Assembly: GCF_022376445.1 (NCBI RefSeq)
Contig: NW_025954963.1
Coordinates: 1 to 64,000, forward strand
From: Fomitopsis serialis
Lineage: Eukaryota; Basidiomycota; Agaricomycetes; Polyporales; Fomitopsidaceae
Direction of reading: 5' to 3'
DNA: 64,000 nt
Shown: positions 35,401 through 46,138 of the stretch, piece after piece
Position numbering within the stretch: position 1 is the first letter of the stretch
How the letters are laid out: each line of letters begins with the position of its first letter
Notes under the pieces: generated by a model
What the model was told of the DNA's origin: nothing
Databases searched by the model: none
What the model saw: only the letters and a program-made list of their open reading frames with translations
Translations under genes and position numbers: made by a program

Positions 35401-38400
35401 ATGAGAATGCTGAAATGTGCGCCTTCCAGTGCGCCCGAGTCTCCCCCGATTCGCGTGGCAAGCTGGAACGTACACGGCAATATGGCTCTCAAAATGAAGA
35501 GTGACTCGTTCCGTGCCGCACTGGTGAACTTTGACGTGGTTCTCCTCCAGGAGACTCATCTACGGCCGGAGCAGGAAGCCCAACTCCTCCTGCCACCATG
35601 CTACGACCTTTTCGTGTGTGGCCGGCCGAACACCCCGTCCATGGGTGCTCCAGGAGGCGGTCTGGCGGCGCTAGTACGCTGTGACCTGCGTTGTGTACAC
35701 CACGAAGACTTAGGCGGGTCCGAGATCATGCTCCTCCGCTTTCCCGGACTATGGCTCCTGAACGTGTATGTGCCCCCTCAGCAGTCGCACTGGTACGCTC
35801 TTTCTGCCCTCGGCCCAATGCAGAAGCTCGCCGAGGTCCTTGCAGTGACAACTTCGGATAACGTCCCACTGGTGATGGCAGGCGACTTCAATGCGCGCAC
35901 CGCGTCCTGTACACCACACGTCGACTGGATGAGACGTTCGCCCGATGGAGCAGCGGTCTCGCAACACGGGCGCACACTGCTGCAGGTATGCAGTGATTAC
36001 GGGCTCTGCATATTGAATGGGACTACACTACAGGAACCAGACTCCATACCCCGATTCACGTCCTTCCAGGCGCTCGGATCGTCTGTCATTGACTATGCCG
36101 TGGCCTCGCCGTCCCTACTCCGTACACCCGGCGTCCGCTTGCGCATCCTCCCGCAATGGCCGACGTGGTCGGATCATGCCGCACTGTGCATCACCCTCCC
36201 GAGAGATAAGTGCGTCGACGATGTAGACACACCTAGTGGTCCTGCCCAGCCTACGGACAATGGTACATCGCCTCGTGTTCCAGCCCCTCGCGTGGAATAC
36301 ACGTCACACCTGGATGTCATGCTAAACACTGCGCTTGCGAGATCGCTATCTCTTAGTGATGCCTTACTGGCGCTGTACGGACCGGCGACGCATTCTTCCC
36401 GGGCCGTCGTCCATGTCTACACGGATGGCTCGGCAGACCGACCACCGGGGGCGCGCACGGGCGGAGCTATACGAGCAGGGTCAGGGATATACTGGGGGCG
36501 TGGAAGCGAAAGTAATCGAGCCCTGCTGGCTCCCTTGCCACCGACGAACAATCGGGCAGAGCTATTCGCGATCCTAGTCGCTATCGCAGAGGCGCCTGCA
36601 TGGAAGACCCTTCGAGTGTATACCGACTCGGAATACTCCATCCGATGCATATGCCACTGGGCTCCTCGCTTTGCGGCGGCGGGATGGCGGTGTGCGAATG
36701 CAGACCTCCTTGTAAACATCATGGAGATACTCAAGGCACGTCCCACTCAAGTGACGTTCTGCTGGGTGAAAGGCCACGCAAAGAATGCTGCGAATGAGGC
36801 TGCTGATGAGCTCGCAAGAGAGGGGTGTAGACAGCTAGGCCCAATGGCGCCTCTCGTGCCCCTCAAGCCAGTACATACCCCTATGGATGCACATGCTGAC
36901 GACCTCGTCAAGATGGCGGACGGAACATGCAAGGTGCATACCGACCTGCCACCGCATACGGTGCCTCGGAGCGCGGCTACGCTGACTGTGGAACGCACCT
37001 TGCGCGTATGTGATGAGCCCGAGTCGGGACGCTCTGCGGAAGCGAATAACCTCCGCCTAATGCGCGAGCGGTTCGTTCGCGAGCTCCTGGAGCCAGGAAA
37101 ACCAGTCGCTGCGTTCTGGACAGCATTCCGCGGACTTGTCGACCCGGCGCCACGAGCGGCGAGAGTATCGGTGACTGAGCTTCGCGCCGCATTTATGCCC
37201 CGGATGAACGCCCCGGTCGTGCTACCGTCCAATTTCGATGCGGTGCGTTACTCAGCCAATCGCATGTGGTCACAGATGCTCCCCGAACGCACGACCCCGA
37301 ACCCTGACCAGCTGTTCTTCGCGCGCCCCTGGACCCTGGATGAGATCGCGGACGCCAAGGAACACATCCGCAAGCATAACCGACGGTCAGCAATGGGAGA
37401 GGATAGGATCCCTTACGACCGTGTGCTCGGGCTGGACATCAGGAAAATCCCTCCCTGGGAATTACAACGAACAGACGAAGATTCTCCATAATACGTAGAC
37501 TTTTGGGAATCATGATGCCATTCGTGATAACATCCCGTATTGTTGATCATTCGACACGTCGTTCGAGTGCAGTTAATAAAAAGGTACTAATATGAATGTT
37601 ATGATTGGAATTTTCTGTACAGAGGTGCCGAAACAGTAGTTCATTCGCGAGGTTCACAGTGAAAACAACGAGGTTATATTGATGTGTCTCCTAAACAATT
37701 CTACGTATACTAGTAGTACACTACTACACATGACCCGAAGATCACTTTGTCCTCCACCACGTATGCGTAGTCATCTATGACGACCACACCTCAGTCGTCC
37801 ACGAACCCACAGGTTAGTAAGCGGGTCCGCAGGCAATTGGGTGCGCGGACGGATGAGTGGGTGGCCGGCCGGCTGAGCAGACGAGAGCGTGGACAGGAGA
37901 GTACATGCAAGAGGAACACTGAGCGAGACAGAGTGCGAGCGTGTGGGTGTAGCGCGAGACAATGTGGGTCCACGAGTGGGTGCGCGGATCCAGAAGCCGA
38001 GAGAAACGGGTATGAAAGTGAGAGCAGGAGCGCAGGCGCAGGCGGGTGGTCGGTCGACCAGGCTAGCAATAAAAGCAAAACGTGAGACGAGAACACGTGG
38101 GCGGGCGGGCAAGAACGGGCGAGCGGACGAGCAAGCAAGAGTGGGCGAGTGGGTGATGAGGCAATAGCGGGCCGGCGAGAAGTCGAGGGTGGATTGGCGA
38201 GTGGGCGAACGAGTGGGCGATGACAAGCAAACAGGCGAGAAGGGTGGGGTGAGTGAGCAAGATCGAGGGGTACACCACCAGAGGTCAGAGTGTCTGCTCG
38301 CTTTTCGGCAGTCGCAGAGACTTACACGGGTAACTGTGTGGCGTGCCCGTAGAGAAGCGTGCTGCGAGTTTGTTGCTCGTCAATGCACTTGCTCGAGCAT

Positions 38401-41400
38401 CGCAACTAGGAACAGAGATATTTAGTAAATACACTAATGACGACTCACTTCGGGGTTTTATTTAAATACCTCTGCTTCCCTTCCCTTTCGTTCACTACTC
38501 CTGCCCACCATATGTTATGCTGTCCCTCTTCCTTTGACCGTGCTCGATTGTTGTGCTCAGGCTCGCCGCCTTGCGTGCTCGGGCTTGTCGCATTCGGAGT
38601 TTGGGATGGCATGACGGGTGCGTCGCGCATAGTGGTGGTTGTCCGAATGCAGACCGTCTGGCACATTCGTGAGCGGCGCCGACGGTCGCGCCACAGCGGG
38701 ACTGTACTTAGCTGAGACGGGGCAAGTTGGAGATGGGCGATGATTGGGTGACAGACGGGCGACACGGGTGACGAGCGACAGGCGGATGGCGCGGAGACGT
38801 GCAACAAGTGGGAGCGCTGCTTGCCCTAAACAATATCTCGATCGAATCTGACCGCCGCCACAGCGCCACGTCAGTGCTCTCTCGCCCGCCGCCGCCCGCT
38901 GTCTCACTCGTTCACCCGCCCTCTCTTGCTTGCTCGCCCGCGTGTCCTCCCACTTACCCTCTCGCCCGCTCACATGTCCTCATTCTGGCTCGCTGCCCTC
39001 TTGTTCGCCCACCTACTCGCCCTACTGCTAGTCTTTCCCAGTTACCGTGTCTCGCCCCTAGCTCACTCTCGCACCCGCCGACCCGTTCTCACTGAGGGCA
39101 CACGCATCCAGCGACCGCGCAGCCGAAAGACTTTGAGTGCGAGGCTCAAGGGCCCTATTCGCGATACAAAGGTGAGCCATCACCAACACGATCTCCCTGC
39201 ACTGCCATCTACGAATGTGCCGAGGCCCTGCTGAACCATGTCCTATCTGTCCGCCGTTCCGCTCCGCCAACTGTTTTCCTTGCCCGCCATTTCGCTCGCC
39301 CGCCATCTTGTCATCCCTCTTGCCCGCCGTCTCGCACCCGCCGACTTGCCGTCTCGTGCCTGCCCATTTGCTTTCTCACGCCCGCCCACTGTCTTCTCAC
39401 GTCCGCCCACTGCCTTCTCGCGCCCGCCTGCTTGCACTTTCGTGTCCACCCATTGGCCCTCTCGCGTCCACACGCCCGCTCTGTTGTGTCCGCGTGTTCA
39501 CATGTCCTCGCGTGCGCGCGTGCCTGTCCTCCGCGCTCGCTTCCATAGCTGCTCGCTCTCGGTGCTTTGACCGCGCACCTGTGATTGCCCACCTGCCTGC
39601 CGTATCATGACAAACATCGACCTGTGTGCGTACCTCCTCGCCGATTATGACAGCCAGCTAACATACATCCACATGGAGAACTGTCACCCCTGTCACTCGC
39701 AACCTACGCGCCCATGCCCGTGGACATACCATCTCGCTCTACACCCACACACCCGACTCTGTCTTGCCTGCAATCTGTCTCGTATGCCCCCTCCCGCCCA
39801 TGCTATCGTCTGCTCGGCCGGCTGGCCACCTGCGCATTCGTGCGATCACCCACGCGATTGGTCACTCGTCCACGCGCCGACTTGCCTGCGGACCCGCTTA
39901 GTGACCTGTCGACCCGCGGACCCACCGTCACTGTTACTCTAGTCATACATTACTGCCTGTGCTTGTCATTTATCTCCCTCCCTAGTACCTGTCTCATCTG
40001 CTCGTGGCCTTGGACCTCTCATGATACATCACAGATTCTCACATTGGACTCGTAGTACTACGTATATTTCATGCACGGCAATGCATTAATATCTTTTCTA
40101 ATCACTGTGTGAACGAACATCAGAGTGAATGTTCATTGAATGTCCTGAGAATGGCACAGAAGCCATGACTTATTGCGTGAACATGCTACAGTAACTCACG
40201 AGAACACTGTAATTACTCGAGTATTACTGCGTATTCGTACACGGACCCATGGGGACCACGGAATATGGTCTGTTATTGAATTAGGAATATTAATGCTGTT
40301 TATCTTCTATTCCTACGAAACTGCCTCTATTCTTCCGCATTCAGGGGAAGGTTTTTTCCTGATGGATAACGAAGATCTGCTCTGCCTCTTCCAGGAGTGT
40401 GTGGACTCCCTCGACGCGCCTACCACCTGGCTCACCGCTATTCTGACCGGAATTGCGAAGCGGGGAAAGGACACTGCACAGGCAGCGAACTACAGGGCGG
40501 TAGGACTCGAGAGCTGCCTGCTGAAAATGCTCACACTGATGATTGAACGTCGCATGAGGGCGTGGGCGGAGGCAACAGCCAAGATTCCCCCCTCGCAGAA
40601 CGGCTTCCGCACAGGTTGCCGTACAAACAACAACGCGTTTGTCCTCAGGGCTGCGATCGAGAAGGCGCGATCGAGTGGCCGAACGCTGTATGTTGCGTTC
40701 GTAGACCTATCGAATGCGTTCCCCTCGGTGGACCAACCGACACTGTGGGCGAAGCTGCAGGACGCGGGTTTCAGTGGCCCTCTGTTCGACTGGTTGAGGA
40801 TGCTCTATGCTCGGCTGAGCTACGTGGTGCGGCAGGACGGCAATGAGTCCGACTCGTTCCGTGCGACGGCAGGGATCCTCATAGGCGACCCCGCTTCCCC
40901 TATCCTGTGGATCCTGTTCCTCGCTGACCTCATCATTTCAGACCACCCGGACGACACTGACCTTGGCGGTATCCTCATGTCACATCTGGAGCAGGCAGAT
41001 GATATCGTGCTATGGTCAATGTCGCAGGAGGGTCTGCAACGCAAGCTCGACGACCTGGCGCGCTGGTGCTCACTCAACTTCGCGGTGATCAATGTGTCCA
41101 AGACGCAGCTCATGATCTTCGGGCCTCTCCCTGCGCAAATGCCATGCCTGTCTGTGAATGGTGTACGGATTGTTCTCGTAGATCGCTACACATACGTGGG
41201 CATCCTCTTCCAGTCTACGGCGCGGGACATCTTCGCGGCACACATCGAACATCGAGTAGCGGTGGCTCGCAGGACAGCGAATGCCTGCCTCTCGGTGGAG
41301 TCGTACGTGGCCGACCTACCACCTTGGGCGTCGCTCACCCTCTACAACACTCATATCGACTCGCACCTAATCTCGGGGTGCGAGGTCACGATTGACGTAC

Positions 41401-42278
41401 GCCTCGCGGCGCTTACGTCCCTGGCGTCGGTACAGATGACATACCTGCGCCGATCGCTGGGCCTTAACCCACGAACAGTCACCTCGGTGCTGTATACGGA
41501 AACCGGCCTATGGCCAATACGATACCGCCGGCTATCGCTGGCGTTGCGTTACCTCCTCTATGTGGTAACGCAGCGCCCGCAACTACCTTTGGCCGCGCTG
41601 GCCGAGTCTCGCAGTATGGCTTTGACTGGTTCGGCTTCATGGATTAGTGACCTCCAGTACGCCCTGCAACAGTTACCAGTTCCAGTCAAGTTCCCCATCG
41701 CAGACGCCCTGACACCGGACACCGTGAAGAAATGTGCGCAACAAGTCTTGCAGTCGCTACGCTCCTACCTGAGGAACGAAGTGCGTGGCTCAGAACGTCT
41801 ACGTCTGCTTAGTGCCCGCAGTCACAACCTCGGTATCATTGCCCGACGCAAGTACCTTTCGTTGGACTCCCGAGCGCTTCGACAAGCGATCTGCCGCCTG
41901 CTTGCTTCCGATCACCCTTTCGCAATTGAGGGACTGCGCCGGCGGTCCCCACCGATCCCGCGGGAGTGGCGAATTTGTCGCTTCTGCCAAGGGCGGAACA
42001 TGGTGGAGGATGAGGCGCATGTTTTAATGTGCTGCCAAGCAGATATCCTTCGGTCCCTGCGAGCGCACTTCATGCGCCGAGTGCACAATGCGCTCACGGC
42101 CCATGGTCGTGCGATCTCCATGTCATCCCCGAATCGGTTCCTTATGGCGGTAATTGCGGATGAATGCACACAACACATTGTCGCGCAATTCATCTCGGAT
42201 GTCTTTGGATGCTGTGACGCCGTCCCCCTACTGGTGGTCACAACAATGGAACAGTACCAGTCTTATGCGATATTGTGA
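35401..42278 (+). pseudogene. LINE ORF2 polyprotein (endonuclease, RNase H, reverse transcriptase), split by insertion
   Basis: The 5' part, 35401-37437, encodes an apurinic-type endonuclease (RVASWNVHGN, LLQETHL, AGDFNAR, WSDHAAL). An RNase H domain follows with all four acidic residues in context (YTDGSA, NNRAELFAIL, YTDSEYS, and KGHAKNAANEAADELAREG). A pre-RT region comes next. The 3' part, 40368-42278, encodes the reverse transcriptase: AVGLESCLLKMLTLMIERRM, PPSQNGFRTGC, VAFVDLSNAFPSVD, GILIGDPASPILW, and the active site QADDIVLW. A C-terminal zinc-knuckle-like motif (CRFCQGRNMVEDEAHVLMCC) ends it. Removing 37438-40367 leaves both halves in the same frame (679 plus 637 codons). RNase H lies before, not after, the RT, which is unusual. 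The RT active site has Q in place of the common Y/F. The ORF is not functional as it stands because of the insertion. Confidence 0.88.
37438..40363. mobile_element. 2.9-kb non-autonomous TIR element inserted in LINE ORF2
   Basis: The ends are inverted repeats starting ATCAGGAAAA: 37438 onward and, reversed, ending 40363, about 25 bp with a handful of mismatches. The flanks GGAC (37434-37437) and GGAT (40364-40367) look like a 3-4 bp target duplication. The insertion interrupts a codon-exact position in ORF2. The AT-rich terminal zones enclose a core with strong strand asymmetry: G-rich on the plus strand at about 37840-38260 and C-rich at about 38870-39500. The open frames inside are compositional (Arg/Gly or Ser/Pro/Cys-rich on both strands). 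No transposase was recognised, so mobilisation would need an enzyme in trans. Confidence 0.72.
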
Positions 42279-44849
42279 GCGGGCCACTGTGGTCCCCGCG
42301 TGCGACTATATCACCGCCGCCGCCTGCTCAACGCCCGTGTTCCAAAGTCGGCGGCAACGTCGACCGAGGACACTACGCGCCTATACCCGGATTGCTCGCG
42401 TCCGGCTCCTACTATGCCCCTGGAGGCCCCTGGACCTTCCGCATGATGGCGGACGGCAGTAGCGCTGCCACGTGGTTCCACCTGGACCATGGTGAGTTAT
42501 GTCAGTATGGTGGAGAACCACCGCTGACACCTGGAGGTTTTTTCATTTTTTCCTCCCAGGTTTTAGCCATGTATCCTGCTGTGCTTAACGCACGACGCCG
42601 GGGTGTTTATGTTTGAACTGGTGGACAGTATTGTAATTATGCGATAGTGGGAGTCGGATTAGGTAGTTTAGGATTAGGTAGTAGGGGTATGTTGGGTTTG
42701 GAGGTAGTCATGTACCTAGTGAGCGCTGTCACACATCGAAAACGCCGAGGCGTCTAGATGTCGTGACTAAATGGAATACCCTCCTCCTCCTCCTCCTCTT
42801 CCCACATCGTCCCACTTGGTACGAACGGCCTTTGCCATAGGGACAATGACGTGCGTGCCTTTCGTCCGCAGCATCCAATGCGGTGACTACCCTCGTCACC
42901 ACCTCGCTCATCCCAGAGTGTGTTTGACTCATTCATACAGTCCGAACAGACGAGAGTGCCGTGAATGTCTCTCAGGCCCGCTGTACTTACCCGGGCCCCC
43001 ACAGCCTCTGCCGTCGGCCCCCGTGAGTATCTTCAAGCGTCTTTGGTGGTTGAGACAGCGTCTTCCATAACTCTGTTGCCTTCACGCCTTTTGTTCCATC
43101 GCTGCTGTGATCGGACACCGCTTCCATTCGCATGCGACCCAGGCCCTGTGCGTCTCTCAACATGGGTAACGGAGTTTCCCTCCGCGCACCGGCCGCTCTC
43201 CCTGGAGTAGGTACTACGAAGAAAACTACCCGGGATTAGCATATAACCTCATCCCCTGTATGAGGTCCTATCCACTCTACTCATGGAGCGCCATCCCGAT
43301 CGAGCATCTCTGAACGATACGCCCCCGTCCTAGCGTCCGCGGAACCCATACCCAGCCACAAATCCCCGACACCAAGTCACCGGTCTATCACCGCTATCGA
43401 AGCAGACGCCACTCAGATTGACTTGCACCGTCTCATTCTCCTCGCGTCTTCATAGCGAGCGTCGGCCCATTCCTAATCCCAACCGTGCTCGACTCACACT
43501 TTAGCTTTAGCTCCCAGAACCCCCGCGTCGTCCATAACAGCCCGACAGGTCCGAGAGGGAAGCACGCGATGCCCCTCTGGGCAGAAGCGGACCAGCGCCG
43601 CACCCGGCTTCCACTTCATTTCCAATGCTCTGCCTTCGTGCTTCCCTCGCTTCTGGTGCCCACACAAAGCCGCCGGGCTATCATGCGCCTATACCCACCC
43701 GAAGCACCACTGCGCAGCCCGCAGGATCGTCCTGGAATCGTCACTGCTACAGTGCGCAGTCGTCGCTGAGCTGGCCTCGGGCGACTTGAAGTCGCGCCGC
43801 CGACTGTCGTGCTCAGGTCGTGATCGTGTCTGACAGAAAGACGTCGGTGAGTGGCGCACATGATGTTGGTGTCCGATCGCGAACTCGAAGACACGGCGGA
43901 CCCTTGGTTCCTGTGTCCCATCGCGTGCGATGTTTCATTTACGACTCTCAGTCCCTGTGTCTAGAGATGCCTTCCATCGACTTTCGAATCTTATTAGACC
44001 ACATCCGCTTCGAGCTACCGTCCATCCCAAGTTACGAACATTGGCTATACCATCGCCATCGGACCGCAGGGTTCGCCGACACCCGCGGAACAGATCTACA
44101 TAACGTGTTGTAGGCATACCGGGCATCCACACATCGTGAGTACGCATAGGTACTCTCCTTCCCCCGCCCCGTCACACTTACACCACCCCTCTCACAGATT
44201 CGAATTCCTGCGCGCCGCCCCCCCCCCCAAATTGAAATGCTGGCAGGCGTGCACGCCCTACACGTCACCTACCCGTGCGCAGACTAAACGACCCGCAACT
44301 CCCAGCGACGCACCACTTGGATCGCCTCGTTTCATGCACCGTCGTCATGCGACGAGGGTGGTGGCCGCCGCGTGTCGAATTCTAACGGGGTCGACCACCG
44401 ACCTGCGGAACCGGTGGGTTGGACGTAGATGATGACGTCTTCCAAGTCCAAGTGCTACGTCGCCCCGTCATGCGGTCCCTATGGGATGACGGTTTCACGG
44501 TCCTTAGTGTCCAGTTGCACTGTCGCCGGCGGTTGGATGGTTCCGCGTGCACCTAAGCCATACGCGTGCATCCGGAGGTCAGTCTGCGAGCGTCCTCACA
44601 CCGACTCAAGTTCCATGACGTTCATAAACATGTAGGATGCGCTCTGCTTTTCGGATGATCTCACAGGGTCAGTACTGGTCGTACCCACTGAGCCTTCCGC
44701 CGGTAGATCATTCGGTGCGGTCCGTAGCTTCCCGCACGTGAGTAATTGTCTACTGTCTTGATCGCTTCAGTCAAACTCAAATGGATCAAAGGGTAGTATA
44801 TACTGTTGGGGCGAACTCTGTCTCGGTAGCTGATCCTTGACGGCATCAT
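42279..44849. other. LINE 3' region and gene-free stretch
   Basis: To about 42800 this is the LINE 3' untranslated region. Beyond that, Pro/Arg/Ser-rich fragments on both strands never join into a recognisable protein. A run of 11 C occurs at 44218-44228. It could be decayed repeat sequence, but I see no terminal repeats. Confidence 0.35.
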
Positions 44850-45344
44850 TCATGTCGTCAAGTTGTTCCAGTGTCGCGCACGATAATCGGCAACCAGTTC
44901 ACTGCCCTCAGGCTGAGACGTGCTAAGCATATATAGATTGAGACCAGTGGACTTTGTCTCATTGCGCTCCATGAACGGGACGTCGCACACGACCGGTTCC
45001 GTCGTCTTCGTCCGCCTCGCGCGTTTCATCGTCACGGGCGACCCCTCGCCGCCCTCGAGTTCGGTTAGCGGGCTCTCGACATCTGCCGCCCGCTGTTTCG
45101 CTTTCTTCTGAGGTGTGCGCTTCTTAGTTGCCGGGAACTCATCATCGAGCTCGCTGAGCCGGCTCTCGCGCTCCATGAGGTCGACATTGGATGGTCTGCC
45201 TATCCGAGTGAACATACGTCGCGGTGAGGCGGGAAAGCCTGCCTCCGGGTCGCTCAGAACTCGCACAGCAGCAGTGGCGTCTTCTGTTGGGATCGCTGGT
45301 ATCTCCACCGCGGTCGTCAGGAGCACCCAGTTGGGGAGAGGCAA
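44850..45344 (-). CDS. Hypothetical protein, charged, possible C-terminal exon
   Basis: This is an open frame of about 164 codons with biased, protein-like character: acidic patches (SRLSELDDEFPATKKR), basic clusters (KKRTPQKKAKQR and KRARRTKTTE) and a TELEGGEGSP segment. That would suit a nuclear protein. The first residues (MPLPNWVLLTTAVEIP) are not convincing as a start, so upstream exons in 45400-45790 are likely; a frame there contains KWTTELEKLNRPRVRVSLNG. I do not recognise a family. Confidence 0.35.
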   Translation of the reverse strand: MPLPNWVLLTTAVEIPAIPTEDATAAVRVLSDPEAGFPASPRRMFTRIGRPSNVDLMERESRLSELDDEFPATKKRTPQKKAKQRAADVESPLTELEGGEGSPVTMKRARRTKTTEPVVCDVPFMERNETKSTGLNLYMLSTSQPEGSELVADYRARHWNNLTT

Positions 45345-45833
45345 ACAGCATTTGCCGTCCCTGGGATGTTGCTCTGCGACACACGAGCCTAATGGTGGTT
45401 ATGACCGAGAGGTCCTCCGCGCAGTCACGGTGGCGCGCGAAAGTACATTCAATAAGTATAGGGACATGGCTCGCCGTACAACGGTACCCTGTGAGGTTGA
45501 GTCCTGCATGTTTATGAAGTACACGCGTCTCGTGAAACTCCCTTGACCGTTCTTTCCGCATGTTTTGTCCGTCACCCCATAACCTACACGTCCGCTCTTC
45601 GACTCCAATAATACATGACCGGTGATTTGACTGTGGAAGCGCGGAAGAGACGTGCGCCGGATTGTTGTTCCAGTCGCCGTTCAGCGAGACGCGAACTCTC
45701 GGTCTGTTAAGCTTCTCGAGTTCAGTCGTCCACTTGGGTGGTATATGAGTAAAGCGCTTCCCCGGTATATCAAGCATCGAGCGACACACAGCCTGTTAGT
45801 TCGAGGTCAATCCCGCAAATCCAAGTGTATTGT

Positions 45834-46136
45834 CTATTCCAGGGAAGGTTCTTCTTCTGCCTCCGTGTCTCCACTGACATCGCGTGTGCCTCCTTCGCGT
45901 TCATTGTCCTCAGAGTCCCGTATTTCCATGATGCTAGCATGTGTCCCTAGTCGAGCGGATGAGCACACTACGCAGATCGCAGCTGTGCCTGCACGGACAC
46001 CGGAGCGGTAACACTCACCATGATCTGAGAGTACTGGTGAGGGATTACGAGTGACGAACCGTTCACCATCGGGGTCGGGATTGAAACTGAGCCATAAGAC
46101 TCCGCGATTCAGCCACGGCGCGAACAGGGCGATCAT
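45834..46136 (-). CDS. Short hypothetical protein, two exons
   Basis: An ATG at 46136 starts MIALFAPWLNRGVLWLSFNP. A GT-AG intron can be removed after SPVLSDH (donor GTGAGTGTT near 46015; acceptor GACTAG near 45954). The frame then continues GTHASIMEIRDSEDNEREGG to an acidic end (EEEPSLE) and stop. It may be part of a longer gene, perhaps joined with the charged frame downstream at 44850-45344, but I cannot prove it. Confidence 0.3.
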   Translation of the reverse strand: MIALFAPWLNRGVLWLSFNPDPDGERFVTRNPSPVLSDHGECYRSGVRAGTAAICVVCSSARLGTHASIMEIRDSEDNEREGGTRDVSGDTEAEEEPSLE

Positions 46137-46138
46137 GC

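Larger units (their letters stand above)
33480..42800 (+). mobile_element. LINE (non-LTR) retrotransposon, interrupted by a DNA element
   Basis: A two-ORF non-LTR element: ORF1 at 33785-35370, ORF2 from 35401 to 42278. ORF2 is cut by the insertion at 37438-40363. The 3' region after 42278 is non-coding. It ends near a CTC-rich simple repeat (42779-42800), which may be the tail. The 5' boundary is a guess based on a probable untranslated leader from about 33480. No clear target-site duplication of the LINE was found. It probably belongs to one of the Tad-related clades of fungi, judging by endonuclease plus RNase H content. Confidence 0.8.

Noticed and set aside
37777..39950. Long overlapping open frames on both strands inside the TIR insertion
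   Set aside because: They are Arg/Gly/Glu- or Ser/Pro/Leu-rich on opposite strands, follow the GC skew of the DNA and contain no domain motif. They look like compositional ORFs rather than genes.
40173..40367. N-terminal extension of the reverse transcriptase ORF
   Set aside because: These codons belong to the inserted element's right end. The LINE coding sequence resumes at 40368 after the GGAT flank.
42800..44840. Possible genes in the region after the LINE
   Set aside because: The fragments are short, change frame repeatedly, show no family motif and cannot be joined by plausible introns.
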